A DNA stretch of 64,000 nucleotides from Doryteuthis pealeii (taxonomy: Eukaryota; Mollusca; Cephalopoda; Myopsida; Loliginidae): NCBI GenBank assembly GCA_023376005.1, contig CM042145.1:20651677-20715676 (forward strand), read 5' to 3'. Positions 10,200-23,900 of the stretch are shown piece by piece (position 1 is the stretch's first letter; each line of letters starts with the position of its first letter). Position numbers and translations under genes: made by a program. The notes under the pieces were generated by a model. It saw nothing but the letters and a program-made list of their open reading frames with translations, was not told the origin of the DNA and made no database searches.

Positions 10200-10467
10200 G
10201 GTATTTCTATTAATTACATTTTAGTTCACACACCGCCTTCATAGGATAGGATATGATAGGAGGGGGAGGAGAAGGAGGAGCACTCTAGTTCTTTGACTAA
10301 CGAGAAGAGAACTCCTTTAGTAATTTCACACAAACGTACGTATGTAACATAGACAACTTATATACATTCATACTTGTTCAAATCCTGGACGAGACTGTTT
10401 CCATTTCACATACTGCTAATACTCATGGGAAAAGGTAAGAATCCAACTATTCTCCCTCTAGCTATGG
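10200..10467 (+). repeat. Local direct duplication, first copy
   Basis: Nearly identical to 10960-11232 (ATTTTAGTTCACACACC through TCCCTCTAGCTATGGGTAA), with only a few substitutions and small indels. Its right third is part of tRNA-SINE family E. Confidence 0.8.
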
Positions 10468-10959
10468 GTAAATAATATAAAGAAGAAGAAGAACATAAAG
10501 GGCGTTCTCTAAGTTTGCAAAAATGGAGATAACCACGAGTGGCAGACAGGTGAAGAGTTAAAGAAATAACCAAACAACTAGAATTCGAATAAAAGACACG
10601 TATTGGACATAAAACAATAGGTTTGCAGACTTTTTGGTTTATCTGCACAAATGTTTATAATTTGTCACTTAACTGAAATCCTGAGGTAGGGTATTATCGA
10701 AGCCCTTAGCTACGGCCATCTGATAGTTCGGATATGATAGACGTTCTATTTTGACGTTTGACTCCGGTGCTGGTCAATCAGTAAGAGGTGGAGCGACCCT
10801 TTTTTAGGTCTGTCTCCGTTGAAGGCTGAATCAGAAGAGGGGGAAAAGAATGTGCCTATTTGGCTTTGCCGCCAAAGTATACTGGCTCGTGATTGGTTGG
10901 TTCGAAACAGAGGCTCGTAGACAAGGACGATAACCCCCATACCTCAGAATTCTCAATAA

Positions 10960-11232
10960 TATTTCTATTAATTACATTTTAGTTCACACACCTTCATAGG
11001 ATAGGATAGGGTAGGATAGGAGGGGGGAGAAGGAGGAGCACTCTAGTTTTTTGACTAACGAGAAGAGAACTCCTTTAGTAATTTCATACAAACGTACGTA
11101 TGTAACATAGACAACTTATATACATTCATACTTGTTCAAATCCTGGACGAGGCTGTTTCCATTTCACATACTGCTAATACTCATGGGAAAATGTAAGAAT
11201 CCAACTATTCTCCCTCTAGCTATGGGTAAGTA
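10960..11232 (+). repeat. Local direct duplication, second copy
   Basis: Partner of 10200-10467, in direct orientation with a spacing of about 765 bp. High identity suggests a recent event. Confidence 0.8.
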
Positions 11233-11264
11233 GTAGTATAAGAGGTAATTATTCTTATAATAAG

Positions 11265-11790
11265 TTGGAAGGATCAGAGTAACCTTCCAACGTGGGTACA
11301 TGTGTGTACATAAAATATTCCGACAAAGAAGTTATAAGATAATAACAAACAGACTTTAATTCGTGAGCACATAGAAGAATACATTCAAGGCAGGAATACA
11401 TGTACTCATTACAAAAGGTACATCAATATATAGACAACAGATACATAAACATATATATGAAGAATGTAGGACTTACGTCCAAAGGAAATGATACAGAGTT
11501 TCTGAAGGGATATCACTGATAGTTGGTTGGGAAGCAAAGTCCCCCACTTAAGGGTAAGAGGCACACAGCGCCTAACCCATGTGCTGTCGTTGCTGACCCG
11601 ACAGAGAGAGGAGTTTGAATTTCCCGGGCTGCCACTTAAATACTCTAGCCCTCTACTGGCAAAAACCTGCAGAAAGGGTAGATAACTCTTCAGTGCCCCA
11701 CATAGATCCAAACAGGGGCAGACAATCGTTACAGTTGGGCAGACAGGGCTCTTTAACCTTGGTTAGGCAAATGGTCTAGGAGAAGGAAAA
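11265..11790 (+). repeat. Dispersed repeat family H, copy 1
   Basis: Shares TTCCAACGTGGGTACAT, AATATTCCGACAAAG and the end segment AGATAACTCTTC...GGCAGACAATCG...TACAG with 42690-43390, and the end segment alone with 45430-45495. No coding frame. Could be a solo LTR or an old MITE. Confidence 0.5.
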
Positions 11791-11792
11791 TC

Positions 11793-11794
11793 TC

Positions 11795-11884
<90 letters not shown>
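11793..11884. repeat. Compound (CT)n(CA)n microsatellite
   Basis: About 40 bp of CT followed by about 48 bp of CA. Confidence 0.95.
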
Positions 11885-11887
<3 letters not shown>

Positions 11888-12044
11888 GAGATTCTAGTAA
11901 AATGATGAGCACTGCAGAAACGAATTTTTTAGAATTTTTATTTATGTGCAATTATTAAATTACAATCCATAATTGTTTGTTTTTTAAAATGTTTTTTTAT
12001 TTCCCAAGACCACAATTAGTATATCGCCACCTTTAGTATGACAT

Positions 12045-12140
12045 TGTTCTAGGAGAATGAAAACTCTGAATTCAAACCTGTTAAATTCCGCTTAAGAAAT
12101 TGATCTTGTGTCACATACTGCTCATGTGGAGGGGTTGGTA

Positions 12141-12179
<39 letters not shown>

Positions 12180-12186
12180 ATATATA
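12045..12186 (+). repeat. SINE family E 3' part followed by (AT)n
   Basis: TCTAGGAGAATGAAAACTC to TGCTCATGTGGAGGGGTTGG matches the 3' half of family E. It ends in an AT microsatellite, as that family's tail often does here. Confidence 0.6.
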
Positions 12187-12188
12187 CA

Positions 12189-12865
12189 GTAATACTTTTT
12201 TTGGTACGATCAACTGCCACTCGTTCGAGTCCTGCCTATTAGACACACCCACGGATCTTTATGAAAACAAAAAGTACAGCCAGTACTCCCAGAACCAAAC
12301 AAATATTTTACTTTTAAAACGTAATATGTTTTGCTTAGAAAATTGAAAGTTTTCAATAAAGAAAACAACTTTGAATCATGTAAATTTTGGTTTCTACAAA
12401 CATTTTTTCTACAAACATTTTTCTTTAGTTACGAATTTTATTTTATTTACATTTTTATTTATAAATAAAACGATTCTATATTTAGATACGCCCACAAATT
12501 TTTATGAAAACAAAATTCTCTCCGATTAACAAGTACAGCCATGAAACAATTATTTTACTTTTAAAACGTAATATTTTTTAGCTTAGAAAATTGAAAGTTT
12601 TGAATAAAAAAAACAACAACTTTGAATCATGTAAATTTCTGGTTCTACAAATATTTTTATTTACTAACGAATTCTATTTTATTTACATGTTTATTCATAA
12701 ATAAAACGATTTTTAAAAGTAAAATAATTGTTTCATGGTTGTACCAGCGCCCTCTAAGATATCTAAGAGAATTTTGTTTTCATAAAGATTTGTGGGCGTG
12801 TCTAAAGCTGATGCCATAGACCGGACTCGAGCGAGTGGCAGTTGATCGTACCAAAAAAGTATTAC
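12189..12865. mobile_element. Terminal-inverted-repeat element with internal tandem
   Basis: The left end GTAATACTTTTTTTGGTACG returns inverted at 12845-12865, and the inverted match extends about 50 bp inward (GATCAACTGCCACTCG). Between the ends a segment of about 235 bp is present twice in direct order (TTTATGAAAACAAAA...TTTGAATCATGTAAATT). No transposase is encoded. Confidence 0.75.
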
Positions 12866-12999
12866 CCATATATACATTTATATCTCATTCGTTTTTTATG
12901 TATCTTCTTTAGCTTACACATTTAGTAAAATTTAAATAACACACAGAATTGACCACAAAATAGCAGTTTTTACAAGTTACTGTTACACCTGGCGGGCGC

Positions 13000-13110
13000 C
13001 GCACGTGATGTAATGGTTAGCAAGCTGGACTAGCAAACGGTTAACTAGTGAGTTCGAGTCTCACTGGGTGCCCTATACATCCAGCCTTGTGCCACAACTA
13101 AGTAAAGTTA
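13000..13110 (+). repeat. tRNA-SINE family B
   Basis: A box GTAATGGTTAGCAAGC and B box GAGTTCGAGTCTCACTGG, then GGTGCCCTATACATCC. Confidence 0.75.
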
Positions 13111-13124
13111 ATAAATAAATACCT

Positions 13125-13245
13125 ATTGGACACCCCGTATGGCTTAATAGTTAGCAAGCTAGATTAGCAGACTATTGTTAGCGAGTTCGATTCTCACTGA
13201 GTGCCCTATACATCTGGCCATGTGTTAAGCAAATCTTAGTAAATA
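13125..13245 (+). repeat. tRNA-SINE family B, tandem neighbour
   Basis: A second copy in the same orientation about 20 bp after the first: GTTAGCAAGCTAGATTAGC and GAGTTCGATTCTCACTGA. Confidence 0.75.
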
Positions 13246-13564
13246 ACTACTGTTAAATATGACACTCGTGCCGGGTGAAATAAAGCAAATGAGCTTAGCC
13301 TTAACGGTCACCCAGGTAGCACCTACCCCGTCGTCTAAAAAGGTAAGGTCAGTTTCATTGTTTGAGCCCCACCCACCCCCAAAAAAACAAAACAAAAAAA
13401 AACACAAAACAAAACAAAGAAAAAACAGGGAAGAAATGCTGAGGAAGCCAAATTATTTTTGGTTCTGTCTACTCCTGTATTTGTTTTCTTGTGGGGTTCC
13501 GTTAAAAAAAAAAAAAAAAAAAAAAAAGGTCTCGCATCATGCCAATATCGGAAAGGTGAGATAA

Positions 13565-13678
13565 ACGCGTGAATGAATCTTCGCACATGCGCATTGGGTT
13601 ATGACCCACTTCAAAGTTAGCGAGATCATTGTGTCGTCTCTCTATCTCCCCTCTAAGACCATTTACAAGTAACGTAAA
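13565..13678 (+). promoter_or_regulatory. Candidate core promoter and 5' UTR of the FMO-like gene
   Basis: CGCACATGCGCATTGG at 13582-13597 joins an NRF1-type palindrome (consensus TGCGCATGCGCA, one mismatch) to a reversed CCAAT box. The region is less AT-biased than its surroundings and lacks a TATA box, as in many NRF1-driven metazoan promoters. The transcription start is not known. Confidence 0.5.
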
Positions 13679-13987
13679 ATGCGAATTGCCATTATCGGGG
13701 CCGGAGCGTCCGATTCAGATGCTTTAAAATGCTTTTTGAAAGAAAATTCGACTGTCGTTTCGTTAGAAACACCCGACGAATTGGAAGCTGATAAAATCAA
13801 GCTGGTACCGTGCGAAACGTCTGTTCATCAACAAGTGACCAGCGAAGAAACGATGGTCTTAAACGATTTCCCTCCAGCCCAGGAATTTTCTGGGGATCTG
13901 CCACAGGAAAAACAACAGCACAAAGACTATGTAGCGATCGACATGGAAAGCACAGAATTAGAACCGCTCGCGGAATCCAACACAAAC
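13679..13987 (+). CDS. FMO-like gene, exon 1 (residues 1-103)
   Basis: Starts at the ATG after GTAACGTAAA and ends at the donor AAC|GTATGT, in phase 0. Residues 3-11 form the first beta strand and glycine loop of a Rossmann fold. The loop reads GAGASD where FMOs have GxGxSG, so the third glycine is replaced by Asp12. SEETMVLNDFPPAQEF aligns to the FMO segment that normally reads like SKEMMCFSDFP. The GGLW-type FAD contact expected between these blocks is absent. The rest of the exon is acidic and low in similarity. A later in-frame stop at 14039 shows where the intron begins to matter. Confidence 0.78.
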
Positions 13988-16900
13988 GTATGTAATACTC
14001 AACATCAAAAATGTCCATTTCTTTCTTATCTCTTTATCTAGGTATACCCATTTTTTTTTCATCGCTTTTCGCTTTAAAAACGAATTAAAATTAATTAAAT
14101 CAATTATTTAAGGTCAAGTTTTTGTCTAAGTCGAAGAGTATAATAATGAGCATCATTAAAAAAAGAAAAAATAATATTACATATGCAATTTATTTTTAAT
14201 ACATCCGAATTATAAAATATGGTATTTTCCAGAAAAAAGGTTTATCTTTTACGAAAGGAGTCAAGATGGTTAGTAGAGTTTATTTACTGGATAATTAAAA
14301 TAAATATCTTACATTTCTATTTTAAAAACAATAGATGCAATTTTTTGTTTTGTTTCGTACACGGCGAGATTTTGCAAAATTCTAATATCTTAAGTGTGTT
14401 GACGTGATAAATTTGATTATAACTTTATTTAATTTATATAACTGAAAAAAATTATCATATACTCCTTATTTTAACTGTGGAAAATCGACCCAAAATAATC
14501 GGTCATGGTAGTGTCATGACCCACGGTAGTGTAGGGTTAATGTTGTTGGTAAGAGTTTCCTTCCAGTGAAGACAGTAGGGATGGGGTTAAAACCGATTAG
14601 ATGAGGAAGAAAGGGGAAAAAGTGAGGGAGGCACACTGTTTAAAGGATTTATTGGATTGAAAGGGGTTGAGGGTAGTCTAATATAAAAGAGAGAGCCCTA
14701 AAATGAATTTGCGGTATTGTAGTAGATCTGTATTGTATGTAGGGGTAGGGCAATGACGTTTCTACAGAATTATTGTTTGAATAAACGAAAAGAAATCTGC
14801 CAGATACGGGTGAGCAATGGTGACGAACTCTTGATGTATTTTTCGTTTGGTAACCAACGAAAAAGAGTTGATATTTTATTTTCATTTATGTTAATTGGTA
14901 GTTCAATTGGATATAGAAGTGTCCTAGGTTTCCTTTAGGTATGTCCAATCTGCCGTGTCAAATTTACCCCCCCCCCCATGTTTAACACAATGAAACTTGA
15001 ATAAAGGTTAATATTATCTTCAAAATTTTTGGACCATTCAAAAGAAGAAACATTAAAAAAAAATATGATGATTTTTTAAAAAATTCAGCTTACGGAAATA
15101 ATTAAAATTATGAATGAAAACAATGTTTACATTTTTCGCAATCAATTGAAATTTAACGTAGCGGAAAACAAGTTATGATTACCGGCTTAAAAAAATATTC
15201 TATGAAAAATCAACTAACTGTCAATTTTTCACGAACATTTCGGTAATTATTTACCTGTTGATGAAATTATGTTTAAAATAAGTTTTTTCCGAAAATATAT
15301 CAGGGGAAATATTTTTTTACGAGCTCCCCCCCATCCCCTATTTTATTTTATGAAATCTGAAAAAAATGAATCGGTAAAAAACGATTTTTAATTTTATTTC
15401 AATAAAGATAAGAGTCTGAATAATTATATCAGATTTTTTTATAAGTTTCTATACGGTTTTTTAAAATAAATTTTTAAAGAACAACCATGACTACTGAATT
15501 CTGTAAAAAAAATTTTATTTATTTTTTTTTTTTTTTTAGAATTCAGAATTCACAGTTTTTGAATACTCCCAAATTTTTTAAGATAATATAAATATTAACC
15601 TTTATTCAAGTTTCATTGTGTTAAATATGGGAGGGGGGGGGATTTGACACAGCAGATTGAAGATCCCTCGTTTCTTTTTTTTTTTTTTTTTCCATTTTAA
15701 AATATACCAGTTATCTTCCCCTTGGCTTTGTTTACAAATGTCAATTTTGAAATGGTGAAAACTTAGGTTCTAAGTTTTCTTCCTCTTCCTGATGCGTGTT
15801 GGCAAGTCGGAGATCGTTTCGACATGGCAATTACATTGTAAACAGAACTCCTTTCTAAAATCGATGGAAATCGATGTTTTTCTAAACTGGCTAGTTACAC
15901 GAGTAGATATAAGGTTTCTATCTGCTAAACCAGTGTTTCTCAACCTTTTTTTACCTTGGCTCCCTTCAACCACATGCGAACAATTCTTTGTGCCATCCGC
16001 CCCAATCTCATGTCCATAAGGGGGGCAATATGGACCCCGTTGAGAAACACTGATTTAATGAATAAATTAGGTTTTAAATTTTAAGAAATTGAAAACTAAA
16101 AACGTCTACTTTGCATAGATCAGATTAAAAACTACAATAAATAAATATTTTATAAATAATATTTATTTAAAATAGAATATTAAACTTATTATTTAGTTAA
16201 AATGTTAAATAATTCTTAGTCATTTTGTTGCCAAATATTATTTTTATGTTAACAAAATGGCTTATTTAACATTTTAACTAAATAAGTTTAATATTCTATT
16301 TTAAATAATAATCATTGACATTAATTATAGAATGCTCCATGTATTTTTGTGGGTCCTCATTTTCTGTGCCCCCCCCCCGCCAATTTTCAAATTTGTCCTC
16401 GTGTCATCGCCCACCAAATATCTCCCGCTTCCATGTGATAAACAATAAAAAAATTTCCTTAAAAAAAAGAAAAAGGAAAAAAAAAAGAAAGAAAAAAGAA
16501 TTTTCCCGATGTTTATAAGTTCGCACTGACGTAGTATGCGTATTTTTACATTTTTAAAAATTCTTATTTATCTTTTATTTTTTATTTATTTATTTATTTT
16601 ATTTTTATGTTGATAAAATTTTGTTTTAACCATTATTAAGGGCAATTTTTTAAAAAAGTAAGCCGGTGATTATTAATCACCGACTTCCTTTTTTTAATCA
16701 CATTTTTTCCTTTTTTTTTTTAATCAGTGATAGGTACCACCAATTTGACCCTGTGCAATTTAACCCCCCCCCTACATTTAACACAATGAAACTTGCGGAT
16801 AAATTAATATTTTCTTGAAAAATTTTTTCCATTCGAAAGAAAAAAACATTAAACAAACTCCTGATGATTTTTTAAATTTTTTATCAGCTTACGAAAATAA

Positions 16901-19111
16901 TGAAAATTATGATTGAAAAACAATGTTTTCATTTTTGCACTGTTAAATCAACTGAAATTTAACGTAGCTAAAAACAAGTTACGATAAGAGTTTTTTTTTA
17001 AAAATACTATGAAAAAACAATTAATGGTCCGATTTTCACGAAAATTTCCATAAATGTTTACCATTGGATGTAAATACATCTGAAATAGTTTTTTTTCTAA
17101 ATATATTAGGGGAAATATTTTTTACGAAGGTATATCACCCCCCCCTATTTTATTTTATGAGATAAAAAATGTGGCAGAAAAAATTTTTGTACTTTTCTTT
17201 CTATAAGATAAGAGGCTGAATAACTATATCAATGAAATTGTATAACGTACCGAGCTATAGTTTTTTTTTCGGAAAAATTAATGAAATCGGAAATAAAAAG
17301 TGCAAAAAAAATGTCATAATATTAATATTTGAAAACTTTTTTTTGCTTATGTAATTGGTATGTACTATATTCTATTAAATTGTCAAAAAAAATTATTTTT
17401 TTAAGAAATTATTTTACGAGATTTTCAATCTTTTGTTGATTAAATATTTCATTTTCTGTGTGAAATAATAAATTTTTTTTTCTTCTGCGGAAAAAAATCG
17501 AATTTTTCATGTATATTTAAAAATATGATGATGAAAAAAATTCTAAAAAGTTCTTTATTTTTTTAGTTTTCAGGGGTGCTCATTTCCCCGTTTATAGTAA
17601 ATCGATCCCCCATATCTTAACCGCTCTATCTTAACAGTTGGGCTGAATTTGCACAAAGGTGTCAAAATTAAGGTGACACAGAAAAAACAGAACCCACAAA
17701 TTTTGTAATGAAACTGTAATTTTAACTAGGGGGGGTTTAGGGGTTGGTGTTGGGGTTTAAGGTTAGTTTAATGGGAAAATAAATAAATAATTTGGATCTG
17801 TTTTTTCTGGCCCCCTAACTTTGACACCTTTGCGCAAGTTCAGTTCGATAACTTATTAAAAAATTACCCCCCCCACCCCCTTAGGATTGAAAATCTAAAA
17901 TAATAGTACTGCTGCTTTATACATTTGTATTAAGGACCCTGAGAAATTGCATTAATTCTGTGGGTTTTATGAAATCTCAATATGGCTCCTAAGTAGGCAA
18001 ATTTAGTGTCTGCATTAACAAAATTATTCTCAAAGTTTATTTAAATTGGCTATGTCTGGCAACAAAACAAAATTCAGTCATCTTTTTTGTTTTGGTTATC
18101 CATACATTTTGTTTTAGAATACAATAAAGCTTGCTGCCAAAATCTGAAAAAATCCTGGCTTTAAATCAATCATTTTCTTTCATTTCTTTATTTATACTAG
18201 CAAAAATATGTGCCATCTGGGCCAAATATTTAAGTTTTAATATAACTAAATATTTTATTGAATTAGACTAATGAAATTGAATAAGAACACAAAAAAGTTT
18301 ACTCTTACACTGATGATGATAGCTTTTTGATTTACTGCGTCCTGGGACGCATATATTTGCTTAGAATGAGTCCCCGGGAAAATTTATGGGTCCCAACTAA
18401 ATCCGACTAACTACTACCTTGTAACCTATCCTGTGTAATTCATTTCTAAGAAACTATTGAAATGTATTTACAGTTAACTTGAAATGATGAGGGAAGAAAA
18501 AAGAGAAACACTGGGACGCATATGATTTTACTGCATCCTTTTATGTTTTGCATGACGTGTACCTATCAACATCTCTGCTCTTATTCTTACTATATTCTAA
18601 TTGATTTCAATGTAAAATTATACATATGATTGCTTTTAATACATCTGAGAATAAAACAATTATATTGAGAAATCTAATGCCAAGTATTATTTATTAAACA
18701 TGGGTTTATTTTGTTCAACTAGTATTACAATTATTCCACCATATATGAAAATGTTTATTTCTGAATGATATATAACATATATTGCAGCGTTTTTAAACGC
18801 GTTAATAATATGGCTTTTTTTTTTTTTTTTTAGGCAATCTATCTCAGCTGGGCTTTATAGAGATATTGTTGATAAATAAGATGCTAATTAAGATTAAATA
18901 ATGATTATTTAATAACCATTGATAATATAACTAAATAAATAAGGAATTGTGATGTTTGGTGGGACGTAGTTTCGGTTTCAGACATGCATAATCTCCATTA
19001 TAATAATATATATATATATATAAGGGACCACCCCAAAAATGCACTAAAATTGATTAAGGTTAAATTTTAGTTTTATTCAAAAAATAGTTACATAATTTTA
19101 CATCAGTAATA

Positions 19112-19153
<42 letters not shown>

Positions 19154-20512
19154 CATAGGTAATCAATTTTTAATACCATTTATTATTATATTTTAGAATC
19201 TAGTTGCTGTGTCTAAACCAAGAGTTTGCCTTCTGCCATAATTAATTTAAGCTTAGTAAATAACTAAACCAAGAGGTGATCTCTGTTGATCCAATTAAAT
19301 TCATGTTTTCTGTTGATTCTTTCTTGACCTCTTTATTATTCTTAAATTGGAATAGGAAGTAAATAACATGAGTGAAGAAAATAAGTTTATTCATGTCTTC
19401 ATTGTACTTTTTTTTCCTCAGAAATCTAAACCCATTTAATTCTGGGGACTGGTGTAAAGAAAAGATTATCAGAATTAAATGTTTGAAATATTTTTCTTAG
19501 TGGTAGTAGGTTAGGAAGGAAAGAGTTAACAGATTTATCTATTAATAATAAAGATTAGGTCCCTATCTGTCTGTAACAAAAAACTAGTCACTGTTTACGT
19601 CACAATCACCAAAGTCATCAATACATAGAATAAGAAAAAATTATCTCACCCTCTAGATTGTACACCTGAGGTATGCTATAAAATAAATCCTCCAAATTGT
19701 GGTATCAAAAAAGAAAAGAGATCCATAGTCTAAATAACTTTTGAACTATAAATGCTAAAAGCATTTTAAGAATGTCATTAATTTTACTAAGGCTCAAATT
19801 ACACTAATTCTTTTTCTCTTTTGGACATTATTAGTATTGGATAGGAATACTTGAAACCATATAATTGCAAATTATTCCTATAAAGAATACTTGAAACAAT
19901 ATAATTGCAAATTATTCCTATAAAGAAATACTTGAAACCATATAAACGTGTAGAAATTATTTGTATAGGATATTATATCAATTCAGCAAGTTGAAAGGAT
20001 TGACAACAGAATTTGTAGATAAAAATGCTGCCTTATATATATATATATATATTATAATCATAAATAAAAATGGTATTAATTTTCCATAACTATAGCTGAA
20101 CAAGCTATTTTTTTCAATATTTAACCTTCTGAAAATTGCATGATACGCATTAAGCTAAAGTTACGGAAAATTATATCATATTTTATTCATGATTTTAAGT
20201 CTGGTATTTCAGCATTGATAACCTTTTATATACTAACATTTTTCATATTCATTCTCCATTATATTATATATATATATAAGGTGTGTCAAAAAAGTATTGA
20301 GATTTTTTGTACTTTTTGACACACCTTTTATTCTGAAAAAAAAATAACGTTCCATTCATTCTTCATTTCTATCTTGGTAATACAGCTTTAAACTTGATAC
20401 TTTTTTGACACACCTTGTATTCTGAAAAAAAAAATGAATGGAACGCTATTTTTACCCAGAATACAAGGTGTCAAAAAGTACAAAAAATCCTGATACTTTT
20501 GACACACCTGTG

Positions 20513-20568
<56 letters not shown>

Positions 20569-20930
20569 TTATAAAAGTTGTGTTATTTTGATTGTACATC
20601 TTAAACAACATGGTCATTAAATTACTTAGATCAAACCTACCAATTATTAATAATGGTTGGGAAGATGATGATGATGATGATTCTAAATGTGTTCAGCTCT
20701 CTTTCATGAGATAAATGAATAATGTGACAAGAGACAAAATTACAGACGTTTATAAGTGAATCAAAAGATTTTGTGACTCTTAAGTGATTTCCAATTCACA
20801 TATTTACTCGGATATCATCAACTTTTACCTTCAGAGACAATCACACCTTTTTCATCATTGAAGTGGTTGAATGGTTGACTCATCCATATTGGATTGGAAG
20901 TATAGTATACAGGTGTTATTGAATGTAATA

Positions 20931-20978
<48 letters not shown>

Positions 20979-23900
20979 CTTTTCAAATTTTCTAACCCTT
21001 TGTCGCCAAGTTTAGAACATGCTGACTGCATCCCCTGCATTAATATTTTTGAAGGGTGTCAGTCTTAGGTATGACACCAAATTGCATATGATGCTGGAAA
21101 AATGTGGATTACCCCCTTCATTGCCATTACTCCCAGGTCCACTCTGACCTGGAGTGATTGTACCTGTTAAGATGCCATCTATACACCCAAATAGATCTGT
21201 TTAAAAGATTATTTGTATGATAGGAATACTTGATGACATTTATCTAATACAAATAATTTTTAAACGATCTGTTTGACTCTGAGATGGGAGCCTAACGGTT
21301 ACTACCACTCCAGGTCAGTGGACCTGGGAGTAATGTGACTCCATAATCCCCAGAGCTCCAGAATTGGAGCTCACCACTGGATGTCTTTTGGTGTCATACA
21401 CCTGATACTCCTTTTAAGGGGGTGGGGCTTCTTACCTCTCTACAGAAGATGTAGTCATTGTATTCTAAGCACCCCCCACCCTCCACCAAAAGGGCAACTA
21501 ATAATTTAGATAATTTTATGATTTCCAGTAAAAGTTGTCAGGGTGACCTTAAGTCGGTATCAGCCAGACAGCGAGGGAGTCTATCCCCGTTTCACTAGTG
21601 CTAGACCAAGGAGATTGTCCTTGGCATCTGAGGTGGAGCACCAACCTACCATCAGATCCTTACTTTATCGCATTAGATCCCTGTGCTACTCATTGCTGAG
21701 TTGGCGAGGGCTGGTATCGAACTAGGAACCTTGTGGTTGCTAGTGGATGCTCTAACGCTTTCTAAATAATTTTTGATTCATGTACTATACCTCGCTAAGT
21801 GTGTAGAGCGTCCGCCTAGGAGCTGCAAAGTTCTGGTTTAAATCAAGCCTCGCAACTTGGCGCGTTTAAGTAGCATAGCTTGTATCTGTGCTGTTTAAAA
21901 TGGGACCTAATGGCAGGTATAGCACTCCACCTTAGACACAGAAACAGTATCTCTGGTCTAGGGCTAGTGAAAAGGGGATAGGCTCCCTTGATGTCTGTCT
22001 TGATACCAACAATAGGTCACTCCACTGACTTTACTTTGTTTTTTACTTATCTACATGATAGATAAGTATAATCTAGATAGATCAAAAATCGTACACAGTA
22101 AAATTTACTTACAGTTAATTGGTTGCAAGTATTCCTGTTTTACATTAATAATTCTATTTAATAATAATAATTGTTTGCACACAGTTATGTGGTTCAAACA
22201 TTCTTATCCATATCTATCTATCTATACATATAATAAAGGGCAGTTTGTGTGTGTGTGTATGATGTATGTATGTCCAGAGGAAATCTACTAAGATAAAGAA
22301 TTAACAGACAAAGTAAATATATACAACACTCACTATCACCAGAGCTTGCTTTTTCTGCTAAAATAATGAAGTTATTATTTATATTTGAAGATATTTAAAA
22401 ATTAGAATGGTAAGAAAGAGGTAAAGTTGTTGGTGTTTGTGATTAAAAAAAACAAATCAATTATGGAAGACCAAAACAATCAATGAACTGTGAGACTAAC
22501 TTTTTTTTTTATTCTCCCCCTTCTACATAGTCAAAGCCGGGTAACATAATCCTTAGTAAAAATTGATAAACTATCTAAAGATTTAATGGAATGAGAATCA
22601 TCTACTCCAAAGCATCAAATAAAAGGTTCATTCAAAGTTTTGTGAAGTTCCCGAGTTTGACAAGGAACATCTGAAGAAGCGACATTAGATGCCTATCACT
22701 GGAACCTGACCAACTGCTGCAGTTACTGCCTACAGTACACTCTTTTTTTGTGGGGGAGCAGTATAGGAGTATCTTAGTCCCCCTCTACCAGGGGCATACC
22801 AATCATCAGCTATTCTAAGCCTTAACCAACAAGACTCCAGTCATTAATAATAAGCTCAGAAAATTAGTAAACTTAAAAGTCCTTGTTGGGTTGGCTAAAT
22901 TAGTTCACTACAAATATCAAACTGAGATTATTGCCTTTTATAAATATATTTAAATTTGTCCTAAAACAACAAAAATTATTGTAGATGACCTTCTAAAATT
23001 AAAGTAATCAATAGAGTGACCCATGATACTTGAAGTTGTTTTTTCCTGAAAATACAAAACCTAAAATCTTGTTCCCTTGAGGGCTTCTCGATGCAACCTT
23101 TGCAAACTTCACTGACAGAAACTCTCATGGGCAATTTATAATTTTTAATTTTTTTTCTTTAAATTTTTGTTGATTTTATTTATTTATTTTTTTTGTTTTT
23201 GTTTTTTTGGCACTCCTTGTAAATCATTGGACAATCTATTGGCAGTGAAGGAAAGTAAAAGAAAATAGTAAAATCTATCTTATCTGCAGAGACAGTTGCA
23301 TTGTTTCAACTATTCTGAAGTTGCTGTTTATGTTGCCTGTATAATAAGTGTTAGTTTATCTTAAGTTACAAATAAATTGTATAACAGACAAAAAGTCTTG
23401 GTTTGCTTTCTTTGTTTATTATATTATATATATATATTATATAAAAAAGAAAGTTTGGTATGTACATGTCTACTTATAACTCAGAAACGAGATGTTATTC
23501 AGATTCGAAATCTTGCATACACATTTGATATCTTATAACTAAGAAACACAACAAGTTTGGTTATTGATTTTTATTGATTAAGGGATATAATTGATTAATT
23601 ATACAAAAATCAAATGATTTGTGATAATCGTGGCATAGCTGCTGCTGCTGCTAATATAAAAAAAAAATTCACTGACTGCTGCTGATATCAGCAGTGATTT
23701 AAAATGTTGCTGCTGCTGGTATTTGAAGTTGACAAATTTGTGCCCTAATAGTTTCAGTTCGGAATTTTCTTGCGTATCACCGGTTAATCTTAGAAATATT
23801 TATTTGGTTAGAAAGAAAATAAAATAGTCTTTCTAAATATGTAATTTGTATGTGGTTTTATCGATTGAATATTTTTTACAGTGAAGTAAATAACATAATA

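Noticed and set aside
13259..13586. Frames around the poly-A tract upstream of the FMO-like gene
   Set aside because: Driven by A-runs and lysine codons; they cross a likely promoter region.
23630..23725. Expanded CTG repeat
   Set aside because: Only a few units with interruptions; ordinary microsatellite.
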